Assembly: GCA_021234155.1 (NCBI GenBank)
Contig: JAJEKV010000132.1
Coordinates: 126,001-190,000, forward strand
DNA: 64,000 nucleotides
Reading direction: 5' to 3'
Origin: Isoetes taiwanensis
Lineage: Eukaryota > Streptophyta > Lycopodiopsida > Isoetales > Isoetaceae
The notes below the pieces were generated by a model. It did not search any database. It was given only the letters and a program-made list of their open reading frames with translations, and was not told the DNA's origin. The position numbers and the translations under genes are program-made. Positions 24,011 to 37,376 of this stretch are shown here, piece by piece (position 1 is the first letter of the stretch; each line of letters starts with the position of its first letter).

Positions 24011-24478
24011 GCACTGGAGCAGGTGTGAAAAGGGACTCTTTAACAAGCGAGACTTTTTTTCTGAGCGTGTTATAGTTTTTGGGTTCTTCAGCTTGTCGAA
24101 GAAAATGAGCGACTGAAAAATCTCCATTTTGCTTGTGGACTGCTTGTGCTCGAGAATTTTTCTTCCAAATCCAGCGTTACGACTGAGCTAGATTGACGCT
24201 GATCTTCACAAAAAAAAAATGAAGCATTCTGTGATACAGATTGAAAGATTTGAATGGTCTGATTGATTGGTACTACTAATAAAGCATGAGAGGAGGCAAA
24301 TTCCGACCGATCTGCAGGCTGCAAAAGAACTCAAAAAACCCGAGTTTGTGCGCAGTGGAGAATTCCAGAACCGGAAGCTGATTCCAGAGGCTAGAATTAA
24401 CAGAATTGAAGCAAAAAATTTTGTGGGTGGGAAGCAAAAGGAAGAATGAAGAAGAATTGATCGAAGAATTCCGGAAAA

Positions 24479-27400
24479 ATGAGGGCAGGGATGAGCACAG
24501 TGCAGCAGACATTAACAGCGGAGGCATCAGGAGTAATGAAGCAGGCAGTGACGGAGGCGCACAGAAGGGGGCATGCACAGGTAACGCCCTTACATGTTGC
24601 AGCGACGCTGCTAACAGCACCAGGGAGCATGCTCAGGCAGGCATGCCTCCAATCCCATTTGCATCTCCCGCACCCGCTCCAGTGCAGAGCTCTGGAGCTC
24701 TGTTTCAACGTAGCATTAGATCGGCTGCCCACAACCCAGATTTCATCCCAAATTTCTTCGCCCAATAATCCATCCCTTTCCAATGCCTTGGTCGCAGCTC
24801 TGAAACGAGCCCAGGCTCACCAGCGCCGGGGCTGCCCCGAGCAGCAGCAGGTCCCCCTCCTCGCCGTTAAGGTAGAAATGGAACAGCTTATTATCTCAAT
24901 CCTAGATGATCCTTCTGTTAGCAGAGTAATGCGCGAGGCCGGATTTTCCAGTACCCATGTTAAATCTTCCCTCGAAGATCATCCTTCCCCTTTCCAGAAT
25001 CGCCCTTCTATCTCCCTCCCCAATGCAGATCAATCCCGTCTCAAATTTTCATCCCCTGACCATATCGGCCTCAAATTGAGCCTTTTTAAGCCCCTTAATC
25101 ACCCTGGCTATGGTGGGTTTCAATCCGACAATGTCTTGCTCAGCTTGGGTCGCCACGATTCCCCCGTTTTTGGGTCCCGAGCTCCCAATTTTGGCAGCGA
25201 AATTGATTCCCTTTACTCCACCGATTTGAAAAATGTGATCCAGATCCTCCTCCGGCGGAAAAACAGAAATCCTGTTCTGATCGGAGATTCGAGCCTCAAC
25301 TCCAACGCTTTGATCAAGGAAATGATGCAGCGGATTGAGAAAAATGATATCGTGGATGAATTAAAAGGTGTCAGATTCATATCGCCGAACTTGCAAGGCC
25401 TTGTTACGAGAGCTCACAGCAAGGAAGAGGTGGATATGAAGATTTCGGAGCTGAGGAGAAGCATAGAGGAGCATTTACGAGGAGGGGTGATGATTTTTCT
25501 GGGCGATTTGCACTGGCTTGCAGATCAACCATCTCAGCAGAGCGAGAACTATTTTTCTCCAGCCAGATATGGCCTGATGGAGCTCGGAAAGCTTCTAATG
25601 TGCGCTGCTAACAGCGGCCGGTTATGGATCATAGCCACTTCAAGCTCGCAGACATATATGCGCTTCCAACTCCGGCACCCCAGCCTCGAAACACACTGGG
25701 GCCTTCAGCCTCTGCCCATTTCTACGGGCCTGCCTTCCAGGTTAGTTTTTTTCGTCTGGATCGGTCTGTTTATCTTCTGGTTTTTCTGTCTGCATGCATT
25801 TCGGATTGTTCCAGCAACGGGTCGGCTAGTTTTTGCTAGTCCTGTAGATTTCGATATCTGTCTCCACAATTTCGCATTTGGGTCTGCTGTTTCGGATCGA
25901 TTTCAGCACTGGGTCGATTTGTTTCCCTAAGTTCTTTAGATTTCGACACTTGTCTCCACAATTTCGCATTTGTGTCTGCAGTTTGATCATTCGTTTTGTA
26001 TGAATTGATTCAATTTGGTGGGTGCAAAGCCGGTGACATTCTTAAACCGGCAAGTCTGATGCTCATACTGATACCAACTGCAAGAAGAATTTTTTCTCAG
26101 ATCATACCGCTCCTTCACAAATCATGTGAATCTTTTTTTGACTACCTGCAGTTTTATGATTGCATTCTTTACTAACCGACCAGAAAAATTCTCCTCGCCA
26201 CCAAAAAGAAAAAAAAAGGAGGCCCGGCTGGAAGATTTGACTTAACAGATCTAATACCATACCGTATCACTGCTTTAATTACTTGCAGACATAGCCGTGC
26301 TTGTCTCCAGAGCCCTATGGTGGAACCTGGTTACCGGATTCCAAAATTAGCCTTGCTTGTACAGAATTTCCAAGGCATGAATCGTTTTGAATAACCGGTC
26401 TCTTTCTGTTTTTCCGATATGGCAAATCTGCCAGATTGATGGTGGCAGTGAGTCAATTCGGACCACCGCCCAACATTTTAAGATCTATTGAGCTAGCTAA
26501 CCACTTTATTCCAAGCTATAATCACCGTGGAATTTAGAAGCCCACCTAACAAAGCACCCAAAGCACCACCTAATGATCTGTTCGGGAAAAAGTCCGGCCT
26601 TCTTCTGGGCCCATTTCCTCAAAGGCTGAGTTTTTTCTTCTCTTTTTTCTTCGAACCTGAGTTGGCAAACCGAAATAGGACCGCCCACAAAGCCATGCAC
26701 GCAAATATGAGCTGCAAGCTACTTCGTCACCTTGTTTTCTTCTCGCTTTGACGCATTGCATTTCAAATCCGTGGAAGAATATCAGGAAGAAAAAAACGAC
26801 TTTCTGGATAAGCACAACCATTGTTTCCTTTTCTAGTTGTCTTTCTTCACAAGGCATTGATCAAGTGCCCGTTTCAACTGTACAGAAGAAACACATGGTC
26901 CTGTCAGGGCCCTTAACTTTGCATTCAAATTACATTCCACTTTCATCACAAACAAAACCTTCCTTGTCCTTCTAGTTCTTCTTGGAAAGGCCTCTCACCT
27001 TCTTTCTCATCACAGTCTCCTGTGATTTCTAATAAATGTAAGCTTAGCTTTTCTCCTCTGTCGCGCCTCGGGAACCTCATCGATCCAGCTTTGTCTTTGG
27101 ATCCCAATTTACCAAAAGGCACACGCAGTATAGTCCAGTAGCTAAATGTCCCAGTCTTCATAAATGTAGCTACCACTGAATAATATTTTGATCTAAAAGG
27201 TTCACACTATTCTACAGGTTGGGAAACCAGGACATCAGATTGAATGGAGTTGACCCTTGCAACCCTGTAACACCAGGGTTGTTATCTAAACTGCCTTTCA
27301 AGCTGTTAATATCTGGAGATGAAGACTCGGACACCCTGAGCTGCTGTTCCGAATGTACAGCAAAGTTTGAACATGAGTGTACAATACTACAGGAACGGGG

Positions 27401-29620
27401 TCGGATTTCTAACACAGAATCTGTACATTCCTGCTCCACATCCATTGACTTGTCCAATAAAGCTGAGGAATCTACAAGCATGCAATTACCAGCTTGGCTA
27501 CAAGGAAACAAGGATGCAACGGATCTAAAAGAACGAAGGTTGCTGCAGGTATGTTTACAATTCTGCTTTTCTCCTTCTTCTTTTCCCTCTTCTATTTTCT
27601 ACTAATTCCAAAGGGCTCAATGCAGATGAAGGGGCAGCACAATCAATCTCTACAAATATTGTGGGATCTTCGGAGGAAATGGAACCAGACATGCCGAAGC
27701 CTCCATCGAGGAAAACGGGTATCAGCTCTTTCTGATATACTACATGAACCTGCATCTTCCTCAAGTCAAGCATCTAGTGCAACAGCAACTAACCCTAGAT
27801 CAAGCACAAGGGATGATCAATTGGGACAAGAATCTCAAAAAACTGACAATAGTATTTCCTTTCCTCCGCAGTCAAGCTGGCTATCTTTACAACCTCAGCA
27901 ACCTCAGGAAAGTCAGAAGTCAATTCATGATGTTTTGAAGGTTGGAGATCCTACATGTTCCTCTAGATTAGAAGGTGGCCTGAGTAGCATGAACAGGAGC
28001 ATGTTTTCTTTAGCATGTTCAAGTCCTCAGATGCCAGGATGCACAACATCATCTCAAGACGCACGACTTCGAATGGCTATTACAGCAAATAGGACAGAAC
28101 AATTGGATTCTGGATTAACAGTGCAAACTGATTTGGTTTTAGGAAGGTCTGGTGTAAATCAGCCCTGTAACAGTAGGGCTGAACTTGATAACAGTGTCAA
28201 TGGAGGAAAGTGCCATGCAGAGCGGATCGAAGATACTGCAGGATGCACACCTATGCTTAATTCCTTCTTTCCCATTAAATCACAAAATTGCATGCCCTCT
28301 TCACTTAATCCACCTGACAGAGTCTTGCAAAAGAACAGCTTTGCTACCGGACCAGAAAGAAGGGAACTACTTCAATTTAAAAGCCTGCTTAAAAGCTTGG
28401 AGGAAAGGGTACCTTGGCAGCCAGATGCGGTGACCTCTCTCTCTTCAATAGTTACACAGTGTCGATCAGGTATGTGCAGACAACGAGGAGTTAACTTGAA
28501 GAGTGATATCTGGTTACTCTTTCTTGGCCCTGACAGAATAGGGAAGAGAAAACTAGCAAAGGCTCTATCAGAACTTGTATTTGGATCAGATAATTTCGTA
28601 TCCTTGAACGTGAAAGCAACTGAAGACGACGTCAATAAGAGGTCATTTAGGGGGAGAACTAACTTGGATATCATCCTAGACGCTGTGCGGTCAAAACCAT
28701 ATGAAGTCCTCCTTTTGGAAGACTTAGACCAAGCTGATGCCACACTTAAAAGAGGATTGCTCAGGGCTATGGAAACAGGTAAACTTTGTGACTCTCATGG
28801 ACGAGAAGTAAGCTTTGCAAATGTTATTGTCATTGTGACATCCAGTTTGGAACCAAACTGTTCAAGCTCTAAAGCTTCTACTCTATTAGTAGAAGAAAGG
28901 CTAGCAACAATACAGGGTAGGGAAATGAGATTACTGATGGAGCAGATTGATGAGGATTTTGCTCACATTGATGATGCTGGGCTGGTGTCTGTTGTAGAAT
29001 ATAAATCATACCATCAAGTGGAAAAACTGATCACTGTACCACAAGTACAGGCAAGTCCAGGCAAAAAACGCAAAGCCAAATGGGCTGAATTACTAAGCAG
29101 TTTTTGGGAAAAGAGAAGTAGAGGGCATGATGAGTTATCCCTTGGATTGGATCTGAACCTACCGGTGGATGATAATGCAAGGTCACTTCTCGAAACATGT
29201 CAGGCAGGAAGTCCTAAGAGTAAAGAGTATATTATCGCACAAATACTTGGTGATTCAGGTGCTGCAGAACTGTTTGATGAGAGCATCATGTTTCAGCCCT
29301 TTGATTTTGATGAAGTTTCTGAGCGAGTGCTAGAAACAATCAGCGATATGGCTACAAAAGCAGTGTCTATGAGCACTCTAGTGGAAATTGATGTGAATGT
29401 TCTAGAGCATATAGTTGCCAGCATATGGGAAGAAGACTATGGAACTGAAAACTTTGACAGATGGATAAACGAAGCCTTTGCAGATGCTATAGCTCAAATG
29501 GCTCCTCGTTTCAGATCATCAGCAAACAAGCTTATCATAAGATTAATACCAGATAAAGGTTCTACTATGCCTACTAGAGTGCAGTTGCCCAGGAGGATAA
29601 AAATGGGCACTGATGAGTAA
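24479..29620 (+). CDS. SMXL: SMAX1-LIKE (SMXL/D53-type) signalling repressor
   Basis: Three exons (24479-25740, 27218-27548, 27626-29620) join in phase to about 1195 residues; introns are 1477 and 77 nt with GT-AG ends. The start MRAGMSTVQQTLT is the canonical family N-terminus. A double Clp-N domain (residues ~8-180) precedes a degenerate first P-loop (PVLIGDSS, ~265). Exon 2 carries the conserved SCCSEC (~463). The second ATPase-like part has GPDRIGKRKLAKAL (~832), FRGRT (~872-876) where many members have the RGKT degron, and LLEDLD (~894). The EAR repressor motif LGLDLNLP starts at ~1037 and recruits TOPLESS co-repressors. In the family these nuclear proteins are ubiquitinated through MAX2/D3 after D14 or KAI2 perceives hormone. 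No frame defects: apparently functional, longer than Arabidopsis SMAX1. Orthology to SMAX1 versus other SMXL clades is not resolved. Confidence 0.97.
25741..27217 (+). other. SMXL intron 1
   Basis: The 1477-nt intron begins GTTAGT and ends TTCTACAG. Exon 1 reads through for about 60 codons into it, with a composition shift to hydrophobic residues, so the donor at 25741 is preferred. A repeated phrase (TTTCGACACTTGTCTCCACAATTTCGCATTTG and a variant at about 25845) is present. No gene is seen inside. Confidence 0.85.
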
Positions 29621-29738
29621 ATCGTTTTGAAGAAAGACAACAGAATGAAAAATGTTGCAGTCAGTACTAGATGAGTGTATTATAGCTTCGAATGTGATGA
29701 TCAATACCATCATGTAAAAGAAATAGTGTAAAGACTCG

Positions 29739-29865
29739 TTTTTGAGACACAGTTACAAATGAATGTTAGAATTGAATGTGATGCCAATGAAATATCTCCA
29801 GGTTTTTGAGACACGCTTACAAATGAATGTTAAAATTGAATCTGATGCAATGAAATATCTCCAGG
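29739..29865 (+). repeat. Tandem duplication, about 63 bp, 3' of SMXL
   Basis: Two copies begin TTTTTGAGACAC and end ATGAAATATCTCCAGG, starting about 120 bp after the SMXL stop. They probably lie in or near the 3' UTR. Confidence 0.85.
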
Positions 29866-32340
29866 CTAGGGCTGCAAAACGGTCAGGCAAAATCTTGCCC
29901 TCTGTTTGAAAATCTGGCGAGTGGGTCCTAAGGAAATCACCATTTACTAATAACGAAGCAAAATTACAGCATCCAGCCATACCTTCCTCTTGCAGCTGTC
30001 GGCTTTTGGCGATCCTTTCTTGACGGAACGTGCATTGAAAAGAGAGCTTGTGGACCACCTACAAAGATCACCTTTTATAAAGGCGAAGAAGAAACTTACA
30101 TCCGCCCGACGGGTTCTCATTTGAATTATCCATGTTAGGGTGTTAGGGTTTTTTTAGGGCTTGGAAAAAGTAGACGTTAACTTTTGACCCACATATCAAA
30201 TGTATCTAGTGCTTCTCCAAAGGACTTGTAAGCTGTACCCAATTGCACCTTTAATTTGGTTAGCTTATCTCTATCACACACCAACACCTCAATTTGATGA
30301 ACATACTTACAGTATCATCAGTATCGTTCTTACTTCGCCTACGATAATATTCTTACTCATGCCAATTCTCTAAGCTGGATTACCGTATCAGTAGTAGGTC
30401 TCGAACACAGAATGTGTTGTTTCTGAGTAGGAGAGTGGTGCCACAAGTCAGAGTCCAATATAGACAACAATATGTTGAGAACATGCAATCGAGAAAAGTA
30501 TAAAGGTATGAAGTACAAGCAGGGACAAATAACAACTCCACCAAATTCCCATGGGCCCCTATTGTCCTTCAAATAAAGCATTCAACAAAGACAGATTATG
30601 GCGTGTATATCTATAGGCAGGTTTGCGAATTTGACAAATGTGGAGGATCAAACAATAACAACTTGGCAACTTGCTAAAGTTACATGGTTCACTTTCTATA
30701 TTTTTCGCCTATGATGTCTCAAATGTGGCATTGCATTATTAATGCGATATGAGACGAATATCACCGACAAGTGTATCCTTTAGTTCATTAAGGCCCAGTG
30801 GTCAAGGTAGCAACAAAAGCAGCCATGTCACATATTGCCTTAGCATATAATCACAAGATTCGAGGTCTTTCTAAAGGTTGCATATGCAATGAATGCCCTT
30901 ACTTCGAAAGGCCAATTGTGGCGTTTCTAAAGGTTACATATGCAATGAATGCCCTTACTTAGAAAGGCCAAAATTCAAACCCGAGCAATCAACAAATAAA
31001 TTGAAAGCCCTTTTTCTTCCAGTGATAGGACCTTACGCCTGACACACTCGAGGTCAGGGGTTCAAGTATGACCAATATATATCAAGTCTAGTACTGAGGA
31101 CTTAAGTCACATTGCCCTGAGGTCAAAGGTTCGAGAATGGCTAGCATTGATGCATATGTAATACAATAGCATGGCATAAATATAATAAATCTAATAGTAG
31201 GGACTTTAAAATCCATTGTTTTGAGGTCATATATTCTGACATTGATCCAAATGTCATATACGGGTCAGGTAATATATAATTAACATGGAGCAACTCCTAG
31301 CATAATGGATTGCGGATTGGATTGTGTTACATTTGAGTATATGATAAATAAATTACCCAAGTCCTTCAAGGAAAAAAAAAACACAATCAAAATTGGAAGC
31401 AAAATTAGAACTTCAATTTCAATGTATTCATACTATAGATGAGTATGATGAGTTGATCGCACAACTGCAACCTATTTTCCAAGGTGGTTTTACAATCTCA
31501 CTGGGTACTTTGAGGGCTTCATAAGGTTTCTAACATTAATGCCTTGATCTTAAGTTGAGCAATAATGTGTTCTTGATTTGTATTTCCAAATTTTGAATTG
31601 AAAAAGAAAGTACCCACTTGTTAAGTACCCAGGGCTGGGATGTGCCGAAGGTAGTATACACTAACATGCTCCTACCTTGCCTCCTTTTGTGTATGCATCT
31701 CTGCACCCAAGCTTTCTATTAATGAGATATGATTTTCTTCAATTTGAGATTAATTCTATAGTTTCTTACGTCAAATGTTTGGTGGAGATCCAATCAAATG
31801 TTGGCATCTCTTTGGAGAGTGGTGCATGTGCGAATTATAGAGAAAGTACCTCCTCTAAGGATGTTATTTAGATAATGTAGCTCTACAAAGCAATCCTCCT
31901 AGTATGCGTGTCAATCCTTTTGCATTAGGGCAAGATCCTGTGGCATGACCCTACACTGCCATGCCCAAGGTCACGGGTTCAACGCTTTGTTGTAAAATTG
32001 GCCAAATCATTGTTAAGTTTGTGGGGGAAGGACCTACTACAACTATGTACAGTGGTTGGGGGAGGTCCCATCAGGGTATGAACTCCCTAGGGATTGCCCT
32101 ATAGGCAACCCAAGCATTCATTCAATAGTTTGAGAACTAGGAAAGAATGTCCTAGTCAAAATGTGGCATACAAGAAATCATTTTTTCATTATTGAACATC
32201 ATTTTGGTTTATCATAGCCAATGCATATGTTTCCAGTTGGTGTCCCTTGATGTAGTATCACATGGCAATTTTTTTTACTGATATAGTATTTGGATACGAA
32301 TTAGATTAGATTTTGACATCAATCAAATTTTAACACCAAT
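29866..32340. other. No recognised gene; short repeats and possible SINE traces
   Basis: A ~58-bp duplication (TTTCTAAAGGTT(G/A)CATATGC...) covers 30868-30970. GGCCCAGTGGTCAAGG (30791) followed by AGATTCGAGGTC (30857), and GGTCACGGGTTCAACGC (about 31970), resemble RNA polymerase III A- and B-box motifs. These hint at tRNA-derived SINE remnants, but no complete element was delimited. Confidence 0.4.
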
Positions 32341-32349
32341 AGCTAAACT

Positions 32350-33203
32350 GGCTACATATTCTAAACGAGGTGCACCCTGGACTACCACAGTCATCAGATC
32401 CGTTGATCCTATGGTCCAGATCGTATGTTGGAGCCTCTGGGCACCTCTCATTTCGTTTATGATCATTTATGATTGGAGGCACCTATAATTTCAAAATATG
32501 AAATACGAGTTCGCCTACGGTTTTGAAGGAATATCGAACCTCTATACGGTTTTGCCTAAGATTTTAGAATATGAAATACGGGGGCTTGAACCTCTACCAA
32601 AATAACTCAATGTCCTAATAAAATAACTCAATGATTATTTTCTAACTTGAATCTATGTTTTTTTTTATAACAACCCATTCAATTGTTTTAAGGATATATA
32701 GTCTATGGTTTCAGGAATTGTTATTTTTACATCCACATCAAATCCCCCTAGAACCCCCTGTTATTGTGCTACATATTCTAAATGAGGTGCACCCTGGACT
32801 ACCATAGTCGTCGGATCCGTCAATCCTATGGTTCAGATTGTATGTTGGAGCCTCTGGACATCTCTCGTTTTGCTTATGGTCATTTATGATTGGAGGCACC
32901 TATGATTTTGAAATATGAAATACGAGTCCGCCTAAGGTTTTGAGGGAATATTGAACCTCTATACGGCTATGCCTAAGATTTTAGAATATGAAATACTTGG
33001 GCTTGAATCTCTACCAAAATAACTCAATGTCCTAATAAATATACCCAGTGAGCTAAGGTGATTATTTTCTATTTTGAATCTATTTTTTTTTTAATAACAA
33101 CCCATTCAATTGTTTTAAGGATATATAGTCTATGGTTTCAAGAATTGTTATTTTTACATCCATATCAAATCCCCCTAGAACCCCCTGTTATTGTGCTATA
33201 TAT
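32350..33203. repeat. Direct duplication of a ~425-bp unit
   Basis: Two copies (about 32350-32767 and 32768-33203) share CTACATATTCTAAA(C/T)GAGG, GTGCACCCTGGACTACCA and a T-rich end TTTTAAGGATATATAGTCTA. Each ends with the reverse complement of the GTAGCATAATAACAGGGGG block. Identity looks about 90%. No coding frame is conserved, so this is probably a non-autonomous repeat that duplicated locally. Confidence 0.85.
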
Positions 33204-35320
33204 TTATTTAACGAGCCTATCTCTACTAGGCTTAAACAACCCTATTTATAAAAGTTTTTAGGGAAAACAATAACTTATTAGTGTTACAATTCTTTGGATG
33301 GCTGTGATTGTAAGGCGCATGATGAATAATAACACGGGAGATCCACCGATATATATAAGTAGGATACACAACCAGTGTTTCCAGCATAGACAAAATTCAG
33401 GATCCCATGACAGCCAAAAGTGACCTTTTATATATACACACAAAATACGGAATTTTTATATGCCTTGTCTATCCTCTCTCATTTTCTCACCTGTCATCAT
33501 TGAAGCTAGTTTTACTCGCCCTTACAATCGATCGAGTTCAAAAAACTCTCCATATATAAATCTTCTCTTCAAGATCTTGCTAGTCTTCTTGGAGTATTTT
33601 TTACCGCTACAAATTACAGCCCAAAGAGCCTGTGAACTAACATTTACAACTTTAGTAGCAGAGAGCGGTGGGCATCCACCGCACTCATGTATGAACCCAG
33701 TAATAGAGGTGGCTGTTCTAACAATATTGACATGTATATATCAATGAATGATTTGCTACCATAAAACGGGTAGTTTGGGATGGAGCAATTTATCCCAGTC
33801 CCACTTCAAATTTGCTTCGTGCTGATCTACAAGAATAATCAAATGTCGCTTTTCTTAGGGAGGCAACATCTCAGACGCAAGTAGGAGTTTATACATGGAA
33901 TTCACCAACTTCTTTGCTTTATCCTCATGGACCACCCAAATTTGGGGGGGTGCTCATCTATGGTACTAGAGGAAGAACTGATTAAGAAGGATTTGATTAA
34001 AGTGGAACTCATCCAAGTCTGACTTTTTTCCATGGCCATTGTATTTCCAATGAAAGAGATGCCCAAAGCGTTGTTTTTTTTTTTTTTTTTTTTTTTTTTG
34101 CCAAATAACATGATCCTTCAACTTAGAAATTGTGTCTCAATATACCAATCAAAAACCTTATGCACACTTGATGATTAACTAAATTGTGTCCGAAACCTTA
34201 TGCACACTTGTGTGTCAAAGGATGGATTCTGGATACCAGAGGACCACCTCTTTGACTATGACCAATGAGTATAAGTATTTACTACATGGTGGAATAACAT
34301 AACGAGCACGGGTTCTTCAAATAAAAGAAGCAGCATTGCGGTATGCTGAAAATGGATAAGATGAAGCACAATGGAGGAGTGGCCTAGTAGATTGGATGCC
34401 AAAAGAGATACACATTTGCAAGGACTGATAAACAAGACGTGACCTTAGTATCTAGACTTCTCAAATGAACTTGGAAATCAGCTTTCTACTCTGCAGGGGA
34501 AACAATGAGCCATTCTAAGATCTCCAAAATATTTTGGGGAACATGCATTTCTTCCAAGTTGGTCTTCCTCTATGCTAACCCAAATAAAATTTATTACAGT
34601 TCTTCCCGATAATGAGATTCACTTTTATTTGTGGTGCTAGCATGAATGAAGCCATATGTACATGTATACTACTAAGAACTAACTTAGCTACAACAATCCA
34701 TCATGTCATTGATAGAGTTGTGGACTACTAGAATAGATGCTTTTCCAATACTTGATCACAACATCTAAGCATCTCGAGATTAAATATGAATACCTACATG
34801 GATATCAAGGAATTTGAATATTTTACCATGGAAGAGAACCTTCCGTAGAAATGTAGAGACATGCAATGGAACTGGAGAATATGATGTCAACAATGTAGTA
34901 TAGTTCTATCAACCCAAGAAAGATATCAAGCTAGAGAAACATAATCCACGAATAAGTCTTGAGCCAAAACTATTATTATGAATTAGCACATATATAGATA
35001 GGATATTATAGCACCTAAAATACTATTAGTAGATGATCTAAGGAAGGACATGCTTTTTCCTTTTGAATAATATTACCAACTGTTGGGTAAAAGTATGCTA
35101 CGGGGGTCCAATTTTTGGAACCTGCCAAAGTATACCTACACTACACTACGTACTTCAAAAACAAGTTCTTTTTTTTCCCTTTTCATCAAAGTCAATTAAA
35201 AATTCTAAAATAGAAGTCTAGGATACATTAAGGTTCAATGTTAAGTGAAGAACAAACCTATCGGAGACTAAATAGAATGCGAAATTCTTAAACTTAATAA
35301 TTATTGAGTATTTACATAAG

Positions 35321-35403
<83 letters not shown>

Positions 35404-36352
35404 CGAGGTTCATGTATGAACAAAGAAAAAGTAAATATAAATATAAAAAAGGCCAAGTCGATTACACTATAAAAATACTTAATATCAAAATTTTCTTAAA
35501 GAAAAGTTGTATTGGTTAAATATAAGAAAAAGATGTGATTTATTGGAGTATCGTGGAAAAGGTCGTCAAATCTAGTAGATGTTATAAGGTGGCACAAGCT
35601 TCTATTAATACCATCTCAGATGCATAGCTATATAGTATAAAATAAACTTCATTAGCATAATTATCATACGGAATTCCTTAAGTAATAGGCCATAGATATA
35701 AGAAATTTTGCAACCAATAATGATGGTAGTCATGTGAAAAAGCTTTAACGAATTGAAAAGTGAGTTTGCATTAATTAAAAATGGCATAGATAGACATGCA
35801 TTCCACTAAGATAAGATAAAGCATTTGTACAAGCATTAATAATACATCTTAGACATAATTGAATCATCCACTAGCAAGAATAACATGATTTAAGATCTAG
35901 AGTACATATGGACATGACTTGATGGAGCACATTGTTGCAAGATTATCTTCTTGTAAAGTTGTAGTGCTTTCTTTATGCAAAAGAATGATCATAACTTTCT
36001 AGATCCATATTTGTTATTTATTTCTTGATGGAACATCATACTAGTCAACAAACAATTTGATGGGTCCCTTCCATGGATTGCTCGACCTTGCCATAAACAT
36101 TGCTTTAATGCATTTTGTGAAGGACAAAATGCCTTTTGCTTTTTAGACAATATTATTCAAGTTATAAGCATCTACACATAGCCTTTTGATTTTGCGACAA
36201 AATTATTCAATTTATAGACATATGTATGTAGCCTTTTGGTATCTTTATCCCAAATCATTTCGAAGCATCATTAGTTTTGGACTATGTTGTGGTCCACATG
36301 ATTAGTGCTAAGATGGAAACTAATATCTATCAACATAGCACTTAGTGAGAGA
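33204..36352. other. No recognised gene
   Basis: AT-rich intergenic sequence. It contains a T homopolymer at about 34074-34099 and the tetranucleotide microsatellite listed separately. Short frames have no recognisable motif. Confidence 0.55.
35321..35403 (+). repeat. (TCTA)n microsatellite, about 20 units
   Basis: An uninterrupted run of TCTA covers 35321-35403. It produces an artificial open frame of repeated Ile-Tyr-Leu-Ser. Confidence 0.98.
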
Positions 36353-36495
36353 ATATGTAGCATAATAACAGGGGGTTTTCTTTGTGTTTTTGTACGCTTT
36401 TCACTAAGGTTTTCCTATGATTTCGTGATGTATTCAAATGGATGTACTAATGCGTACATCTAGAGTGCATCATTTCTGAGCCATTGATTTTAGCC
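36353..36495 (+). repeat. Dispersed repeat copy 2 (GTAGCATAATAACAGGGGG family)
   Basis: It aligns with 1460-1606 over about 140 bp, starting at the same 25-base block. Sequence after it differs, so the block marks one end of the family. Confidence 0.7.
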
Positions 36496-36510
36496 TTTTT
36501 TTTTTCCAAT

Positions 36511-36683
36511 GGTCAACAACCAATGGCTCACAACAAAAGCCCTTTTTTTTGTGCGTGTGGTGCATAATGGTCAACAACCAATGGCTCACAACAAAAGCTC
36601 TTTTTTTGTGTGTGTGGTGCATAATGGTCAACAACCAATGGCTCACAACAAAAGCCCTCTTTTTGTGTGTGTGGTGCATAATG
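36511..36683 (+). repeat. Three-copy 58-bp tandem repeat
   Basis: Units start GGTCAACAACCAATGGCTCA at 36511, 36569 and 36626 and end in a T-run and (GT)n before GGTGCATAAT. The repeat gives matching short frames on both strands that should not be read as genes. Confidence 0.95.
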
Positions 36684-37318
36684 GGCACATGAAGGGCGCA
36701 TGTAGTGCAGTTTCCCCGCCGGCAACACATTTCTTATCATAACTTTTGATCCAGAGCTCTGTTTGAGATGATTTTTATTGTGTTGGAAAGCTCTCTCCGA
36801 GATCTTTTTGATAGTGTATGATATGGATATGTTTGGTTAAGATATCTATGCTAAAACAGCAATTTTCCGGCCGGGTTTGGTAGGCTTTTACATCCTACCG
36901 GTGATTATCTGAGGATTGCGCTTATTGGATATTGTTTTATGGCTCATTCGAATGAAGCACGCAAAAATTACCATGCATTTTTAGATTTTGAGGCTTCTAG
37001 ATCCTTGTGCTAACAAGCGTAAAAGTTTCCACTTTGGTTTCTCACCACAAGAATCCATGGAGGCCAAAGGTTCTTTGTTAAATTCAGGTTGAAAAATGTT
37101 TGTGTATGGGTGTTGCAAACTTTATGAGTTTGAGAATAATGGGATCAATCTGCTTTCTATCTTTATGGTAACTTTTACTTATGTTCTATTTGTTTTATTG
37201 TGATGAAATTCAAAAGTTACAGGTGATGAAAGCCTCAAATGAATTCTAGTTTTTTTCTGGTTTGAATTCTAAAATTTTTGTCTCACCGGGGGGAAGAGGG
37301 GGGCTGTGATGTCCTTAA

Positions 37319-37333
37319 GGCCCCGAAGGGGCC
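37319..37333. repeat. GC-rich hairpin GGCCCCGAAGGGGCC
   Basis: A 6-bp stem with a GAA loop, placed just before foldback copy 2 as GGGCCCGAAGGGCCC is before copy 1. The stem bases changed in a compensating way between the two sites (GGGCCC to GGCCCC with its partner GGGCCC to GGGGCC). Confidence 0.6.
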
Positions 37334-37376
37334 AAAATTTTTTTTTTGCAACACAAACCATTAACATCCAACATAT

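Noticed and set aside
24276-24783. Minus-strand frames over the SMXL start
   Set aside because: Antisense shadows of exon 1 and the 5' leader, with no recognisable motif.
25741-25930. SMXL exon 1 reading on to a stop at 25930
   Set aside because: A GTTAGT donor at 25741 joins in phase to exon 2; the extension has a hydrophobic, intron-like composition.
35304-35519. Open frame of repeated Ile-Tyr-Leu-Ser
   Set aside because: Produced entirely by the TCTA microsatellite.
36470-36742. Repeated short frames on both strands
   Set aside because: They arise from the three-copy 58-bp repeat.
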